From contig JAIUOB010000001.1 in assembly GCA_020161135.1 (NCBI GenBank), positions 1 through 64,000 of the forward strand: a DNA stretch of 64,000 bases, in the 5' to 3' direction. Origin of the DNA: Gemmatimonadota bacterium. GTDB lineage: Bacteria > Gemmatimonadota > Gemmatimonadetes > Gemmatimonadales > Gemmatimonadaceae. Positions 32,579 to 40,656 of this stretch are shown one piece after another. The notes beneath the pieces were generated by a model, which worked only from the letters and a program-made list of their open reading frames with translations, was not told the DNA's origin and ran no database searches. The stretch's first letter is position 1. Each line of letters begins with the position of its first letter. The position numbers were made by a program, and so were the translations under genes.

Positions 32579-33910
32579 TCAGCGCAGCTTGAGCACCACC
32601 ACGCGCTCGCCGGTGGCGCGCGAGTGCACCGCGAGGCGCAGCTCCCGCGTATTCCCCGACAGCAGGGTGCGCAGCGCACCGACCTCGCGAATGCGGGTGC
32701 CGTTGGCAGCGGTGACGACATCGCCGGCACGCAAACCGGCGTCGGCCGCCGGCGTTCCGGGCGCGACCTGCAGCACGAGCAGGCCGGCGTCGAGGGTGAG
32801 GCTTTCGGCCAGTTGCTCGTCGATCGTGGCGAACTGCGCGCCCGCCAGCACTGCCAGGCCGCTGCTCCTGGGCGACAGCATGATGTTCATGCTCCCCGGC
32901 GACAATTCCGAGGGGCGCGTCGCGCGCAGCTCGACCAGCACGTCGCCCATCGGGCCCATCGCCCCACCGCCACGTGGCAGGGCCGGGCGGAGCTGCCCCT
33001 GCGTCCGCTCCTCGGTGCGCGGCGCGACCGTGACCGGCACCTCGCGGCTGCGCGCGCCGCGGCGCAGGCGCACCCGCACCGTGCTGCCGGGCACGAGCAA
33101 CTCGGGATAGTTCACGGCCTGCTGCGTCACGTCGCGCCCGTTGTACGCCACGAGCGTGTCGCCCGAGACGATCCCCGCGCGCTCGGCCGGCGAGCCGGCG
33201 TCGACCGACTCCACCAGCGGATACTCGCAGTGGCTCGTGATGACACCCTGCGGCGACACCACGCGCATTTGCGCGCCGGAGAGCGTGAAGCCCACATAGC
33301 CGTTCATCGACGCGGCGCGCGGCATGAGCGCCGCCTCCGCCTCGATGGCAAATGCCGCGACCCGCGGCTGCAGCGCGCGCACGATGGCGGCGGGCAGCGC
33401 CTCGTGCACCCGCAGCACACTGTCGGTGAACGTGAACAGCGGGCGACCCTCGAGCACGCGGCCGTTCATGAGCACGCGCGTCGAATCACCACGTCGCAGC
33501 GTGACCGTCCCGCTGCCCGCGCCCGCGAGACCATTCGCCACGGGGCCGTCGGGCCCGATGGCGCGCACGATGATCCGCATGGCCGAATCGACGCCGCGCT
33601 GCAGCTCCGACACGCGCAGCACCTGCTCGCCCTGCAACTGCCGCTGTTTCTCCATCGTCACCATCGCGCCTTCGAGCTCCCGCTTGAGACGCAGCAGCGC
33701 GAGTCCTTCGGGCACGTTGGCAAGCGGGGTGGGCGCCGATTCCAGTTCGGCGCAGGCGTTGATGCGGACGCCGGACATCGGCGTGCGCGCGATCGTGCCG
33801 CGCACCTGCGCGCCGGCCACCGACGCCACCGCGAGCGAGGCGACGACGTGTCGCGCGACTGGCGCCACCAGCCCCGTGCGCCGGAAAGATCGGGGAGACA
33901 TGGGCATCAT
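32579..33910 (-). CDS. Secreted protein with two PDZ domains
   Basis: This 443-residue protein has an N-terminal signal (HVVASLAVASVAGAQ), a middle domain with heptad-like helices (about 75-115) and two PDZ domains. The first covers about residues 200-295, with PLVESVDAGSPAERAGIVSGDTLVAY, and the second about 355-440, with LVLQVAPGTPAADAGLRAGDVV. No protease domain is present. It is the third gene of an ECF sigma / anti-sigma operon and its ATG overlaps the anti-sigma stop by 1 nt. A PDZ protein in this position may regulate anti-sigma proteolysis, which is inference. Confidence 0.82.
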   Translation of the reverse strand: MMPMSPRSFRRTGLVAPVARHVVASLAVASVAGAQVRGTIARTPMSGVRINACAELESAPTPLANVPEGLALLRLKRELEGAMVTMEKQRQLQGEQVLRVSELQRGVDSAMRIIVRAIGPDGPVANGLAGAGSGTVTLRRGDSTRVLMNGRVLEGRPLFTFTDSVLRVHEALPAAIVRALQPRVAAFAIEAEAALMPRAASMNGYVGFTLSGAQMRVVSPQGVITSHCEYPLVESVDAGSPAERAGIVSGDTLVAYNGRDVTQQAVNYPELLVPGSTVRVRLRRGARSREVPVTVAPRTEERTQGQLRPALPRGGGAMGPMGDVLVELRATRPSELSPGSMNIMLSPRSSGLAVLAGAQFATIDEQLAESLTLDAGLLVLQVAPGTPAADAGLRAGDVVTAANGTRIREVGALRTLLSGNTRELRLAVHSRATGERVVVLKLR

Positions 33911-34701
33911 CAGTACCGCTCGATCACCTTGTCCGCCGGCAGCGTGCTCACGAGCTGCTGCAGCGTCGCTTCGCGCGCGTTGTACGCGGCCAGGTAGTAG
34001 TGGTTGAGAATCGGGTCCTGCGGCGCATCACGCAGCGCCGCACGCGACGCCGCCATCATCTGGTCGAGCGCCGCGAGGCGCGCGCGATACACTTCCGAGT
34101 CGCGGGCGGCGGTGTCATTCGCAGCCAGCCACAGCGAGGCGCGTTCGTACTCCCGCTGCGCCCGACTGAGTGCCCCGGTGGCCTCGTCGATGGAGCCGAA
34201 CCCCGCATCACCACGCGCGACGGCAGGCATGAGGGTCGCGCTGCTGTCGGAGGTGGCGACCGCGACGCCGGCACCCGGCGCGACTCGTCCGAGCCACGCG
34301 CCGCCAACGACGAGCGCCACCGCTGCCGCCAGCCGACGCGCAGGCGCCATCCACCTGGCGCCGAACGAGCGCATGGCCGGCGCGGCTCCCCGCATCGGAC
34401 CATCGCCGATGTCACCACCGACGGGCGTCTGCGTGATCGCGGACGCGAACGCTGCCTCCGCCTCGCCGTGCACCGTGGGATACCCCTCACGACGCAACCC
34501 GTCCGCGATACGCTCCCACGGCAACAACCGCGCGTCGGTGTGCGCGTCAGCTTCGCGCACGCCGGCGGCCAGCGTCACCAACTGCACGTGGGCGTCGCGT
34601 TCGGCGCGACACACGGCGCAACTCGCGAGATGCGCGCGCTCGTCGTCGCTGAACGGCTCGTGGTCGAAGGCGGCGAGCCGCCCGGTATCAAGGTGCTGCA
34701 T
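33910..34701 (-). CDS. Zinc-finger anti-sigma factor
   Basis: This 263-residue protein has the N-terminal anti-sigma zinc finger HLASCAVC (His24, Cys28, Cys31), a Ser/Ala-rich link, one membrane helix near residues 120-140 (LAAAVALVVGGAWLG), and a periplasmic helical domain that ends in VIERY. It should bind and inhibit the ECF sigma factor encoded directly upstream, the start overlapping that gene by 14 nt. A periplasmic signal would release it. The start (MQHLDTGR) is chosen because it gives the standard finger spacing. Confidence 0.85.
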   Translation of the reverse strand: MQHLDTGRLAAFDHEPFSDDERAHLASCAVCRAERDAHVQLVTLAAGVREADAHTDARLLPWERIADGLRREGYPTVHGEAEAAFASAITQTPVGGDIGDGPMRGAAPAMRSFGARWMAPARRLAAAVALVVGGAWLGRVAPGAGVAVATSDSSATLMPAVARGDAGFGSIDEATGALSRAQREYERASLWLAANDTAARDSEVYRARLAALDQMMAASRAALRDAPQDPILNHYYLAAYNAREATLQQLVSTLPADKVIERY

Positions 34702-35257
34702 AGCTGCGATCCATGCCGGAAGAGAACGTGTCGACAAGCGGGGCGAGCAACCGGCGCAGCTTCGCCCGCGCCTTGAACAACTGGGACTTGGAGCCGCCGG
34801 CCGTGATCCCCAGCTCGGCCGCGATCTCCTCATGCGTGTAGCCTTCGACGTCGTGCAGCAGGAACACCGTGCGCGCCCCCGGGGACAACTTGCGGGTCGC
34901 CTCCTCGATGGTCTGCGCGAGCATGCTGCGCTCCGCGTCCTGTTCCACGGCGGCCGAATCCTCCTCGATGGCCGTCTCCGCGGCGGCGAGTCGCTTCACC
35001 CGTCGCATCGCGTTCAGCGTGCGGTTGATGGCCACCCGATGGATCCACGTGCTGAACTTCGCGTCCCCCCGCCACGACGGGAGGGCACGGAAGATCTGGA
35101 TCCAGACCTCCTGCGCGATATCCTCGGCGAGGTCGGGATCACCGGCGAGGCGACGGACGACGGCATCGACGTGGGGCGCATGCTGGTTCCACAGCAGGCG
35201 CATCGCGCGCTCGTCACCCTCGATCGCCCGCCGAACGATGGCGGCATCGGTCTCCAT
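34688..35257 (-). CDS. ECF-type RNA polymerase sigma factor
   Basis: This 189-residue sigma factor has region 2 (about residues 20-85: DLAEDIAQEVWIQIFRAL and WIHRVAINRTLNAMRR) and region 4 (about 125-175: EGYTHEEIAAELGITAGGSKSQLFKARAKL). The METDAAIVRRA start at 35255-35257 fits the usual length. It directs transcription of a small regulon, probably including this operon. The overlapping anti-sigma gene makes a cognate pair. Its promoter lies in the 182-bp gap at 35258-35439, but no hexamers stood out by eye. Confidence 0.93.
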   Translation of the reverse strand: METDAAIVRRAIEGDERAMRLLWNQHAPHVDAVVRRLAGDPDLAEDIAQEVWIQIFRALPSWRGDAKFSTWIHRVAINRTLNAMRRVKRLAAAETAIEEDSAAVEQDAERSMLAQTIEEATRKLSPGARTVFLLHDVEGYTHEEIAAELGITAGGSKSQLFKARAKLRRLLAPLVDTFSSGMDRSYAAP

Positions 35258-35439
35258 GGGTCCACACAATCTGTCACGCGCCGCCCCGCGAGGGTTGCCG
35301 GGCGTGGACCGGTGACCTACCGGGTCCCTGCGGGGTACCGCATCGGGCCGCGTGACCCGTCGCACGGCCGACGTCGGCCCCGGCGTTGCCTCGCCCGCGG
35401 GCGAATCGTTCCTCTCGGAGTGCTTGACGCCGGGGGGCG
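35258..35439. promoter_or_regulatory. Divergent promoter region, ECF sigma operon / serine hydrolase
   Basis: These 182 bp lie between two divergently read genes and must hold both promoters. GGGTTGCCGGGCG and GGTCCCTGCGGGGTACC are visible but do not form a clear operator. On the plus strand TTGACG (35424-35429) is a plausible -35, yet its only -10 partner, TAATTG, lies within the predicted coding region. I see nothing further. Confidence 0.3.
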
Positions 35440-37005
35440 ATGCCCCTAATTGGCGTAAGCTGCCGTTTCTCCCTCGGCCTTGGTGCGCCCGTGATCCTCC
35501 TCGCCTCCCTCCTGCTTGCTGCCGCCGACGCCACGCGCGTGGGTGCGGCTGCGGCATGGCGAGGCGGAGGTTTGCCCGAGCGCGAGCCGGCCGCCGTGGG
35601 CATGTCGGCCGAACGCCTGGCCACGATCGATCGGGTGGTGCAGCGCGGGGTCGATGCGGGTGGTTTCCCTGGCGCGTCGCTCGTGGTGGGCCGCAAGGGC
35701 TACGCCGTCTGGTCCCGCGGCATCGGCACGCTCGACTGGACACGCCGCACCCGGGTGTCGGCGCAGGAGAGCCTGTTCGACCTCGCCTCGCTCACCAAGG
35801 TCGTGGCCACCACCACGGCCGTCATGCTGCTGTACGACCGGGGCGCCATCGATCTCGATGCGCCCGTGCGCCGGTACCTGCCCACCTTCACGGGGGGCCT
35901 GCGCGACGAGGTCACCGTGCGGCACCTGCTCACGCACCGGGGCGGACTGCCCGCCGGGCGCGAACTCTGGCGCACGACGTCGTCGCCGTCCGAGGCGCGC
36001 ACGGCCGTCCTGGCCTCGCCGGTGCAGTGCAAGCCGGGCAATTGCTACGAGTACTCCGACCTCGGGGCCGACTTGCTCGGCTTCATCGTGGAAGAGGTGA
36101 GCGGCACGCGGCTCGATCGCTTCCTCGACGAGCAGGTGTTCCGCCGCCTGGGCATGAACGACACGCGCTTCGGCGTGCAAGGCGACGACGTCGCGCGGAC
36201 GGCCCCCACAGAAATCGCGCCGCCGCGCGGCTACGCCCTGCGGGGGGAAGTGCACGACGAGAACGCCTTCGCGCTGGGCGGCGTGGCCGGTCATGCGGGG
36301 CTGTTCAGCAGCGCCGCCGATCTGTCCGTCTTCGCCCAGATGCTGCTCGACGGCGGCACGTACAACGGCGTGCGCATCCTTGCCGACAGCACCGTGGCGC
36401 TGTTCACGCGCCGCGCGGCAGGACATCGCGCGCTCGGCTGGGACACCTGCGACGGGGGCGCTGGCTGCGGGTCGGTGATGTCCGAGCGCGCCTTCGGACA
36501 CACGGGCTTCACCGGTACCTCGCTCTGGATCGACCCCGATCGGCAGATGTTCGTGATCCTGCTGACGAACCGCGTGCATGCCGCCAAGGCCCGGCGGCCG
36601 TCCAAGGTCATCGCCGATGTGCGCAACGACCTGGCCGACGCGGCGGCGCTGGCCGTCATGGACGACCCCACCGGGGTGCGGGCCTTCCCGGCCAGCTTCC
36701 GGGCCGATGTGGCCACCGACTGGAATCGGCCACTGCGTTCGAGTCGCGCGTCGAGCGCGGCGCGGCGACGCGCTGCCGCCCGCGCGGCCGCAGCACGGAA
36801 GGCGGCGGCCGCCAGAAAGTCGAGCTCGTCGGGCAAGGTGACGGCCAAGACGACCTCGACGGCCAAGTCCACCCCGACGGGCAACACCGCCTCGAAAGCC
36901 AAGTCCACGGCAAAGAAGCCGACCGCGAAGAAGTCGACCGCCAAGAAGCCACCCGCCAAATCGGCGGCAGCCAAGGGCTCGACGGCGAGAAAGGGCGCCC
37001 GCTAG
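35440..37005 (+). CDS. Beta-lactamase-like serine hydrolase with a lysine-rich tail
   Basis: The 521-residue protein (alternative start GTG 35491, 504 residues) has a signal peptide and a class-C beta-lactamase/penicillin-binding fold at about residues 50-425. The nucleophile is in SLTK, the second motif is YSD in EYSDLGADLLG, and HTG (GHTGFTG) stands where KTG is usual. The HTG form suits DD-peptidase or esterase relatives rather than penicillinases. About 90 C-terminal residues are a histone H1-like Ala/Lys/Ser/Thr tail (AKKPTAKKSTAKKPPAK). The tail is out of place on an exported enzyme. The next gene starts 9 bp later. Confidence 0.88.
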   Translation: MPLIGVSCRFSLGLGAPVILLASLLLAAADATRVGAAAAWRGGGLPEREPAAVGMSAERLATIDRVVQRGVDAGGFPGASLVVGRKGYAVWSRGIGTLDWTRRTRVSAQESLFDLASLTKVVATTTAVMLLYDRGAIDLDAPVRRYLPTFTGGLRDEVTVRHLLTHRGGLPAGRELWRTTSSPSEARTAVLASPVQCKPGNCYEYSDLGADLLGFIVEEVSGTRLDRFLDEQVFRRLGMNDTRFGVQGDDVARTAPTEIAPPRGYALRGEVHDENAFALGGVAGHAGLFSSAADLSVFAQMLLDGGTYNGVRILADSTVALFTRRAAGHRALGWDTCDGGAGCGSVMSERAFGHTGFTGTSLWIDPDRQMFVILLTNRVHAAKARRPSKVIADVRNDLADAAALAVMDDPTGVRAFPASFRADVATDWNRPLRSSRASSAARRRAAARAAAARKAAAARKSSSSGKVTAKTTSTAKSTPTGNTASKAKSTAKKPTAKKSTAKKPPAKSAAAKGSTARKGAR

Positions 37006-37014
37006 CTTTCGGGC

Positions 37015-37413
37015 ATGTCCGACGAATCCACTCCCCTTCCCGGCGACGCCGACGCGCTCAGCGAGACCGAGCCGCGTCAGTCCGGCGACGAACCCGTCGC
37101 CGATGGTCCGCCTGCCGGCATCTCGGCCGATCAGGCACGGCTGGCGCTCCGTCGCGTGAAGGACCCCGAGCTCAACCTCAACATCGTCGATCTCGGCCTG
37201 ATCTACGACGTGCAGGTCGAGGACGGCACGGTGCGCGTGGACATGAGCCTCACGTCGCCCGGGTGTCCCTCAGGACCCGAAATCATGGGTGAGGCGGAGC
37301 AGCAGTTGCGCGGCCTGCCTGGCGTGACCGACGTGGTGATGAACCTCATCTGGTCGCCGCCCTGGAGCCCTGAGCGCATCGAGCCCCGCGTGCGCGCTTA
37401 CATGGGCTTCTGA
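37015..37413 (+). CDS. SufT-like MIP18/DUF59 iron-sulfur assembly protein
   Basis: The 132-residue protein has an acidic N-terminal tail (about 40 residues) and a MIP18/DUF59 domain: VKDPELNLNIVDLGLIYDV, then LTSPGCPSGPEI with the conserved cysteine of the family, and a helix-rich end. SufT-type proteins help mature Fe-S proteins. The SUF operon at 44116 is 7 kb away, so this is an additional factor, not in the main cluster. It ends converging with the LspA-like gene: the two overlap by 16 nt at 37398-37413. Confidence 0.87.
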   Translation: MSDESTPLPGDADALSETEPRQSGDEPVADGPPAGISADQARLALRRVKDPELNLNIVDLGLIYDVQVEDGTVRVDMSLTSPGCPSGPEIMGEAEQQLRGLPGVTDVVMNLIWSPPWSPERIEPRVRAYMGF

Positions 37414-37991
37414 AGGACCACAGCGGCGGGGATGGGCGCGAGCGGCGCCATCTTCGCCGCCCGCTCCGCCCGGTGGGCCGCCAGCAGGCGCACCACCACG
37501 GGCACCAGCAGGAGAGAACCGCTCCAGAGCAGCAGGTCGGCCACGTTCACCACGATGGTCGTGTCCGCGCTCACCGGCACCGCCAGGAAATCCGCCACGC
37601 CCTCGGGGCCCACGACGATGCTGAGCAGATTGCCGAGTGCCCCACCCGTGACCAGTCCGAGGGGCAGCGGCGCGCGTCGGTCGATGGCGGCGATGGGACG
37701 CACGACCACCATGACCATGCCGATCGCCAGCACGGTGACCAGGACGTTGAGCGTCGCCGTGAAGGGACCGAGCTGCACGCCGCCGGCCGCGCCGAGGTTC
37801 CACACCAGCATGAGCGCCATGTGCTTGCCCAGCGCCACGGAGTGGTCGGCGAGCATGCGCTCGGCGAGCTCCTTGGTGAGCAGGTCGACGGCGCACCCGA
37901 CGAGCGCGATCTGCGTGTAGAGACGCAGGGTGGCATCGTGGGGCGCGAGGCGCCCGAGGGTGCGGCTGATGAAGGCGTTGAGCGTCGGCAT
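37398..37991 (-). CDS. Signal peptidase II-like membrane protein, one catalytic Asp missing
   Basis: The 197-residue protein has four spans and the LspA layout: VDLLTKE (residues 35-41), NLGAAGG (65-71), GGALGNLL (116-123) and VNVADLLLW (149-157). LspA is an aspartyl protease that cuts the signal peptide of lipoproteins. The second catalytic Asp is present as Asp152 (NVAD), but where the first should follow GNLL (the usual GNLxDR), Ser124-Ile125 stand. ADF at 133-135 matches the VVDF region. It may be inactive, use another residue, or have a different role. A true lspA is presumably elsewhere. The start ATG 37989-37991 is preferred over upstream frames. Confidence 0.7.
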   Translation of the reverse strand: MPTLNAFISRTLGRLAPHDATLRLYTQIALVGCAVDLLTKELAERMLADHSVALGKHMALMLVWNLGAAGGVQLGPFTATLNVLVTVLAIGMVMVVVRPIAAIDRRAPLPLGLVTGGALGNLLSIVVGPEGVADFLAVPVSADTTIVVNVADLLLWSGSLLLVPVVVRLLAAHRAERAAKMAPLAPIPAAVVLQKPM

Positions 37992-38197
37992 ACGGAGGGC
38001 GGCGTGAGCGTTCGGTTGGCGCTGCCTGACTTGCCCACCTTCAATCGCAGCGGACGTGCCGCCGAGCCTGCCGCACCTTGGTTGCCGTAGCACGCATTCT
38101 AAACAATTGACCGGCAATAGTTTACGCGAACTCACGGCGCAGCGGCCGCAATGGATCAGCTCGCCATGTGTGGCGTATGCGCCTCGGGGGTGCCTGC
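37992..38197 (-). promoter_or_regulatory. Upstream region of the LspA-like gene
   Basis: About 200 bp separate this gene from the rnd terminator. It includes a rare AT-rich patch at 38096-38125 (TAAACAATTGACCGGCAATA on the plus strand). On the minus strand this gives TAGAAT, a good -10 hexamer, without a clear -35. No gene or RNA is recognised. Confidence 0.35.
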
Positions 38198-38219
38198 AGC
38201 GTTGCGGCCACGCAACGCT
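38198..38219 (-). terminator. Hairpin downstream of rnd
   Basis: AGCGTTGCG (38198-38206) and CGCAACGCT (38211-38219) form a perfect 9-bp stem with a 4-nt loop, 6 bp past the rnd stop. There is no T-tract, so termination strength is uncertain. Confidence 0.55.
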
Positions 38220-38225
38220 GTCGAA

Positions 38226-39389
38226 TCAGCCGGGCCTGTAGGGCGACGGCTCCGGCATGCCGGCGAGGGCCTTCACGAACCCCTTGCCCAGGACTTCGGC
38301 CTGCCAGCGTCGCAGTTCGGGGATGCCTTCGAGTTCCTCGACGTGCCGCGGATTGCGGCGCGCCACCGCCTCCATGCGGTCCCGCGAGCAGAGGACGCCG
38401 GGGTCGAGATCGAGATCGGCGGCGACCGCGTCGCGGACGGACTTGAGACGCGCGACACGCTCGTCGAAGTCCGGGTCACGGTCCCACCGCGGCGCCTTGG
38501 GAAAGCGCGGCAGTTCGCTGTCGGGCACGGCGTTGCCGCGGACGATGGCCTGCAGCGCCTCCTGTGCGCGAGCGTCGTTCATGCCGCGCGGGAAGCCCTT
38601 CACCGCGAAGAGCGCCTCGCGACTGCCCGGGGCGCTGCGTGCGAGATCGAGCAGCACCTCGTTGCCGGCCACGCGGAACGTCGCGCGATCGAGCTCCGCA
38701 GCGATGGCATCGCGCCACCGCACCAGCTCCCGCAGGCGCGCGAGCTCCCGGCGGTTGAGATCGCGCGCGCCCTTGAGACGCAGGAAGCCGTCGTCGCTGC
38801 CGTCGTTCTCCCAGCGCGTATCCTCCGCACGCAAGAACTCCTCGCGGGCCCAATGCAGCCGCCCTTTGCGGTCGAGTTCGGCGTGCAGACGGTCGCGCAG
38901 CCCCAGCAGGTGCCGCGTATCCTGCGCGGCGTAGTCGAGCATGTCGGCCGTGAGCGGACGCATGCTCCAGTCCGCCCGCTGATGCTTCTTGTCGAGCTTG
39001 AGGCCGAAGAACTGCTCGAGGAGTGCGGCCAGCCCAAACGCCTTGATGCCGAGCAGTTGGGCCGCGACGCGCGTGTCGAACAGGTTGGTGACGCGCCACC
39101 CATAATCCTGATGCAGCAGACGCAAGTCGTAGTCGGCGTCGTGCAGGACCACCTCGACCTGCGGGTCCTCGAGGAACGCGCCGAGCCGCGCCGGTGTCCC
39201 GATGGGGAGTGGGTCGATGACGGCTTCATGGCGCGCCGTCGACAGCTGCAGCAGGTAGATGCGGTCGACGAAGCGATGAAAGCTGGCGCCCTCGGTATCG
39301 AGGGCGATGGCCCGCTCACCGCTGAGCGAGGCGAGGAACCGATCGACCGATTCGACGGTGTCGAGGTACTGTGGTGCAGGAGCAGGCAT
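38226..39389 (-). CDS. rnd: Ribonuclease D family exonuclease
   Basis: The 387-residue protein has a DEDD 3'-5' exonuclease domain: DTEG near residue 31, HDADYDLRLL, FDTRVAAQLLG, then DYAAQDTRHLLGL with the Tyr/Asp pair. An HRDC domain (about 205-290) and a further helical HRDC-like region to the C-terminus follow. RNase D trims the 3' end of tRNA precursors. E. coli RNase D has 375 residues. The ATG at 39387-39389 (MPAPAPQ) is the likely start; the upstream frame extension lies in the divergent AI-2E gene. The divergent gap is only 40 bp. Confidence 0.9.
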   Translation of the reverse strand: MPAPAPQYLDTVESVDRFLASLSGERAIALDTEGASFHRFVDRIYLLQLSTARHEAVIDPLPIGTPARLGAFLEDPQVEVVLHDADYDLRLLHQDYGWRVTNLFDTRVAAQLLGIKAFGLAALLEQFFGLKLDKKHQRADWSMRPLTADMLDYAAQDTRHLLGLRDRLHAELDRKGRLHWAREEFLRAEDTRWENDGSDDGFLRLKGARDLNRRELARLRELVRWRDAIAAELDRATFRVAGNEVLLDLARSAPGSREALFAVKGFPRGMNDARAQEALQAIVRGNAVPDSELPRFPKAPRWDRDPDFDERVARLKSVRDAVAADLDLDPGVLCSRDRMEAVARRNPRHVEELEGIPELRRWQAEVLGKGFVKALAGMPEPSPYRPG

Positions 39390-39429
39390 GGGTGCCTGAA
39401 TAGTACACCGGACCACTAGTTTCGAGGAC

Positions 39430-40656
39430 ATGGCCACCGACCCGACGCTGCTTCCCGACCCTCTCACTCCCATGCGTCGCGGCTGGCGGAGTGCCGACAT
39501 CGCGCGCGCGGCGCTGGTTGCACTCGCCGTGTGGTTCGGCATGCAGCTCCTCTGGTCGGTCAGTTCGCTGGTGTTCCTCGTCTTCCTGGCGACGCTCTTC
39601 GGGCTCGCGGTGGGGCGTGGGGTGGACTATCTGGAGCGCTGGCGCATCCGCCGCGGCGTGGGCGCCGCACTCATCGTCTTCGGTACGCTCGGAAGCATCG
39701 GCGGGGTGCTGGCCTGGACCGCGCCCACGCTCATCGAGCAGGGGGCGGTCCTGCGGCAGGAGTTCCCGGCGGCGATCGGCAAGGTGCAGCAGTGGCTCGA
39801 CTCCCGCGGCGGCGGCTGGATGAAGGCGATCCTGCCCACCACCCCAGCCGCCGACAGTGCGCAGGCCCCCCCGTCGCAGGCGGTCGCGCCACCCGACGCG
39901 GTGTCGCCGTCGCAGGCAGCCTCGCAGGCCGTGAAGGATCGCTGGTCCACGATCACCTCGACGGCCGCGAAATACCTGTTCTCCTTCGTCACCAACACGC
40001 TCGCCGTCATCACGGCCTTCGTACTGCTGGTCTTCCTCGCCATCTACATCGGCGCCGAGCCGCACGTCTATCGCGGATGGTTGCTGGCGGCCGTGCCGGC
40101 GTCGTCGCGTGCACAGGCGCGCCTCATCATGGCCGAGGTGGCCACGGTGCTGCGCAAATGGCTGGTGACGCAGTTGATCGCCATGGTGGTGATCGGCTCG
40201 GTGTGCACCGTCGCGTTGCTGCTGCTCGACGTGAAAGCGGCGTTTGCCCTGGGCTTCATCGCCGGCCTGATGGAATTCATCCCCACCGTGGGGCCGGTGC
40301 TGAGTGCCGTCCCGGCGGTGCTCATGGGGTTCGTTGACTCGCCGGAAAAGGCGCTCGCCGTGGCCGCCCTGTACTGGGGCATTCAGTTCCTCGAGAACAA
40401 CCTGCTCATCCCGTACCTCATGCGGGGCGGGATGGACCTGCCACCGGCGATCACGCTGCTTGCCCAGACCTTGATGACGCTCGTCTTCGGCTTCCTCGGC
40501 CTCATGGTCGCGGTGCCGCTCACGGCGGCCGTGCTCGTGCCGCTGCGCATGGTGGCCGAGCGGGAGAACGTGCGGGAGAAGGTGCTGGTGCGTGAGGAGA
40601 AGCGGCAGCAGATGGAGGAGGACGAGGCGAACGCCGAGAAGGGTCCCGTCGCATGA
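39430..40656 (+). CDS. AI-2E family permease
   Basis: The 408-residue inner-membrane protein has about eight spans. The family (PF01594) is marked by the central region with FIAGLMEFIPTVGPVLSAVPAVLMG and the following GIQFLENNLLIPYLMRGGMDLPP. An unusual Ala/Pro/Ser/Gln-rich stretch near residues 140-170 links the first and second halves. Members include exporters of AI-2 and Na+/H+ antiporter-like proteins; the substrate is not known. GAGG lies 4 nt before the ATG. The stop overlaps the next hydrolase gene by 4 nt (40653-40656). Confidence 0.88.
   Translation: MATDPTLLPDPLTPMRRGWRSADIARAALVALAVWFGMQLLWSVSSLVFLVFLATLFGLAVGRGVDYLERWRIRRGVGAALIVFGTLGSIGGVLAWTAPTLIEQGAVLRQEFPAAIGKVQQWLDSRGGGWMKAILPTTPAADSAQAPPSQAVAPPDAVSPSQAASQAVKDRWSTITSTAAKYLFSFVTNTLAVITAFVLLVFLAIYIGAEPHVYRGWLLAAVPASSRAQARLIMAEVATVLRKWLVTQLIAMVVIGSVCTVALLLLDVKAAFALGFIAGLMEFIPTVGPVLSAVPAVLMGFVDSPEKALAVAALYWGIQFLENNLLIPYLMRGGMDLPPAITLLAQTLMTLVFGFLGLMVAVPLTAAVLVPLRMVAERENVREKVLVREEKRQQMEEDEANAEKGPVA

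Noticed and set aside
35424..35452. TTGACG-17-TAATTG promoter for the serine hydrolase
   Set aside because: The -10 matches only two of six consensus bases, and it would place the favoured start codon inside the promoter.
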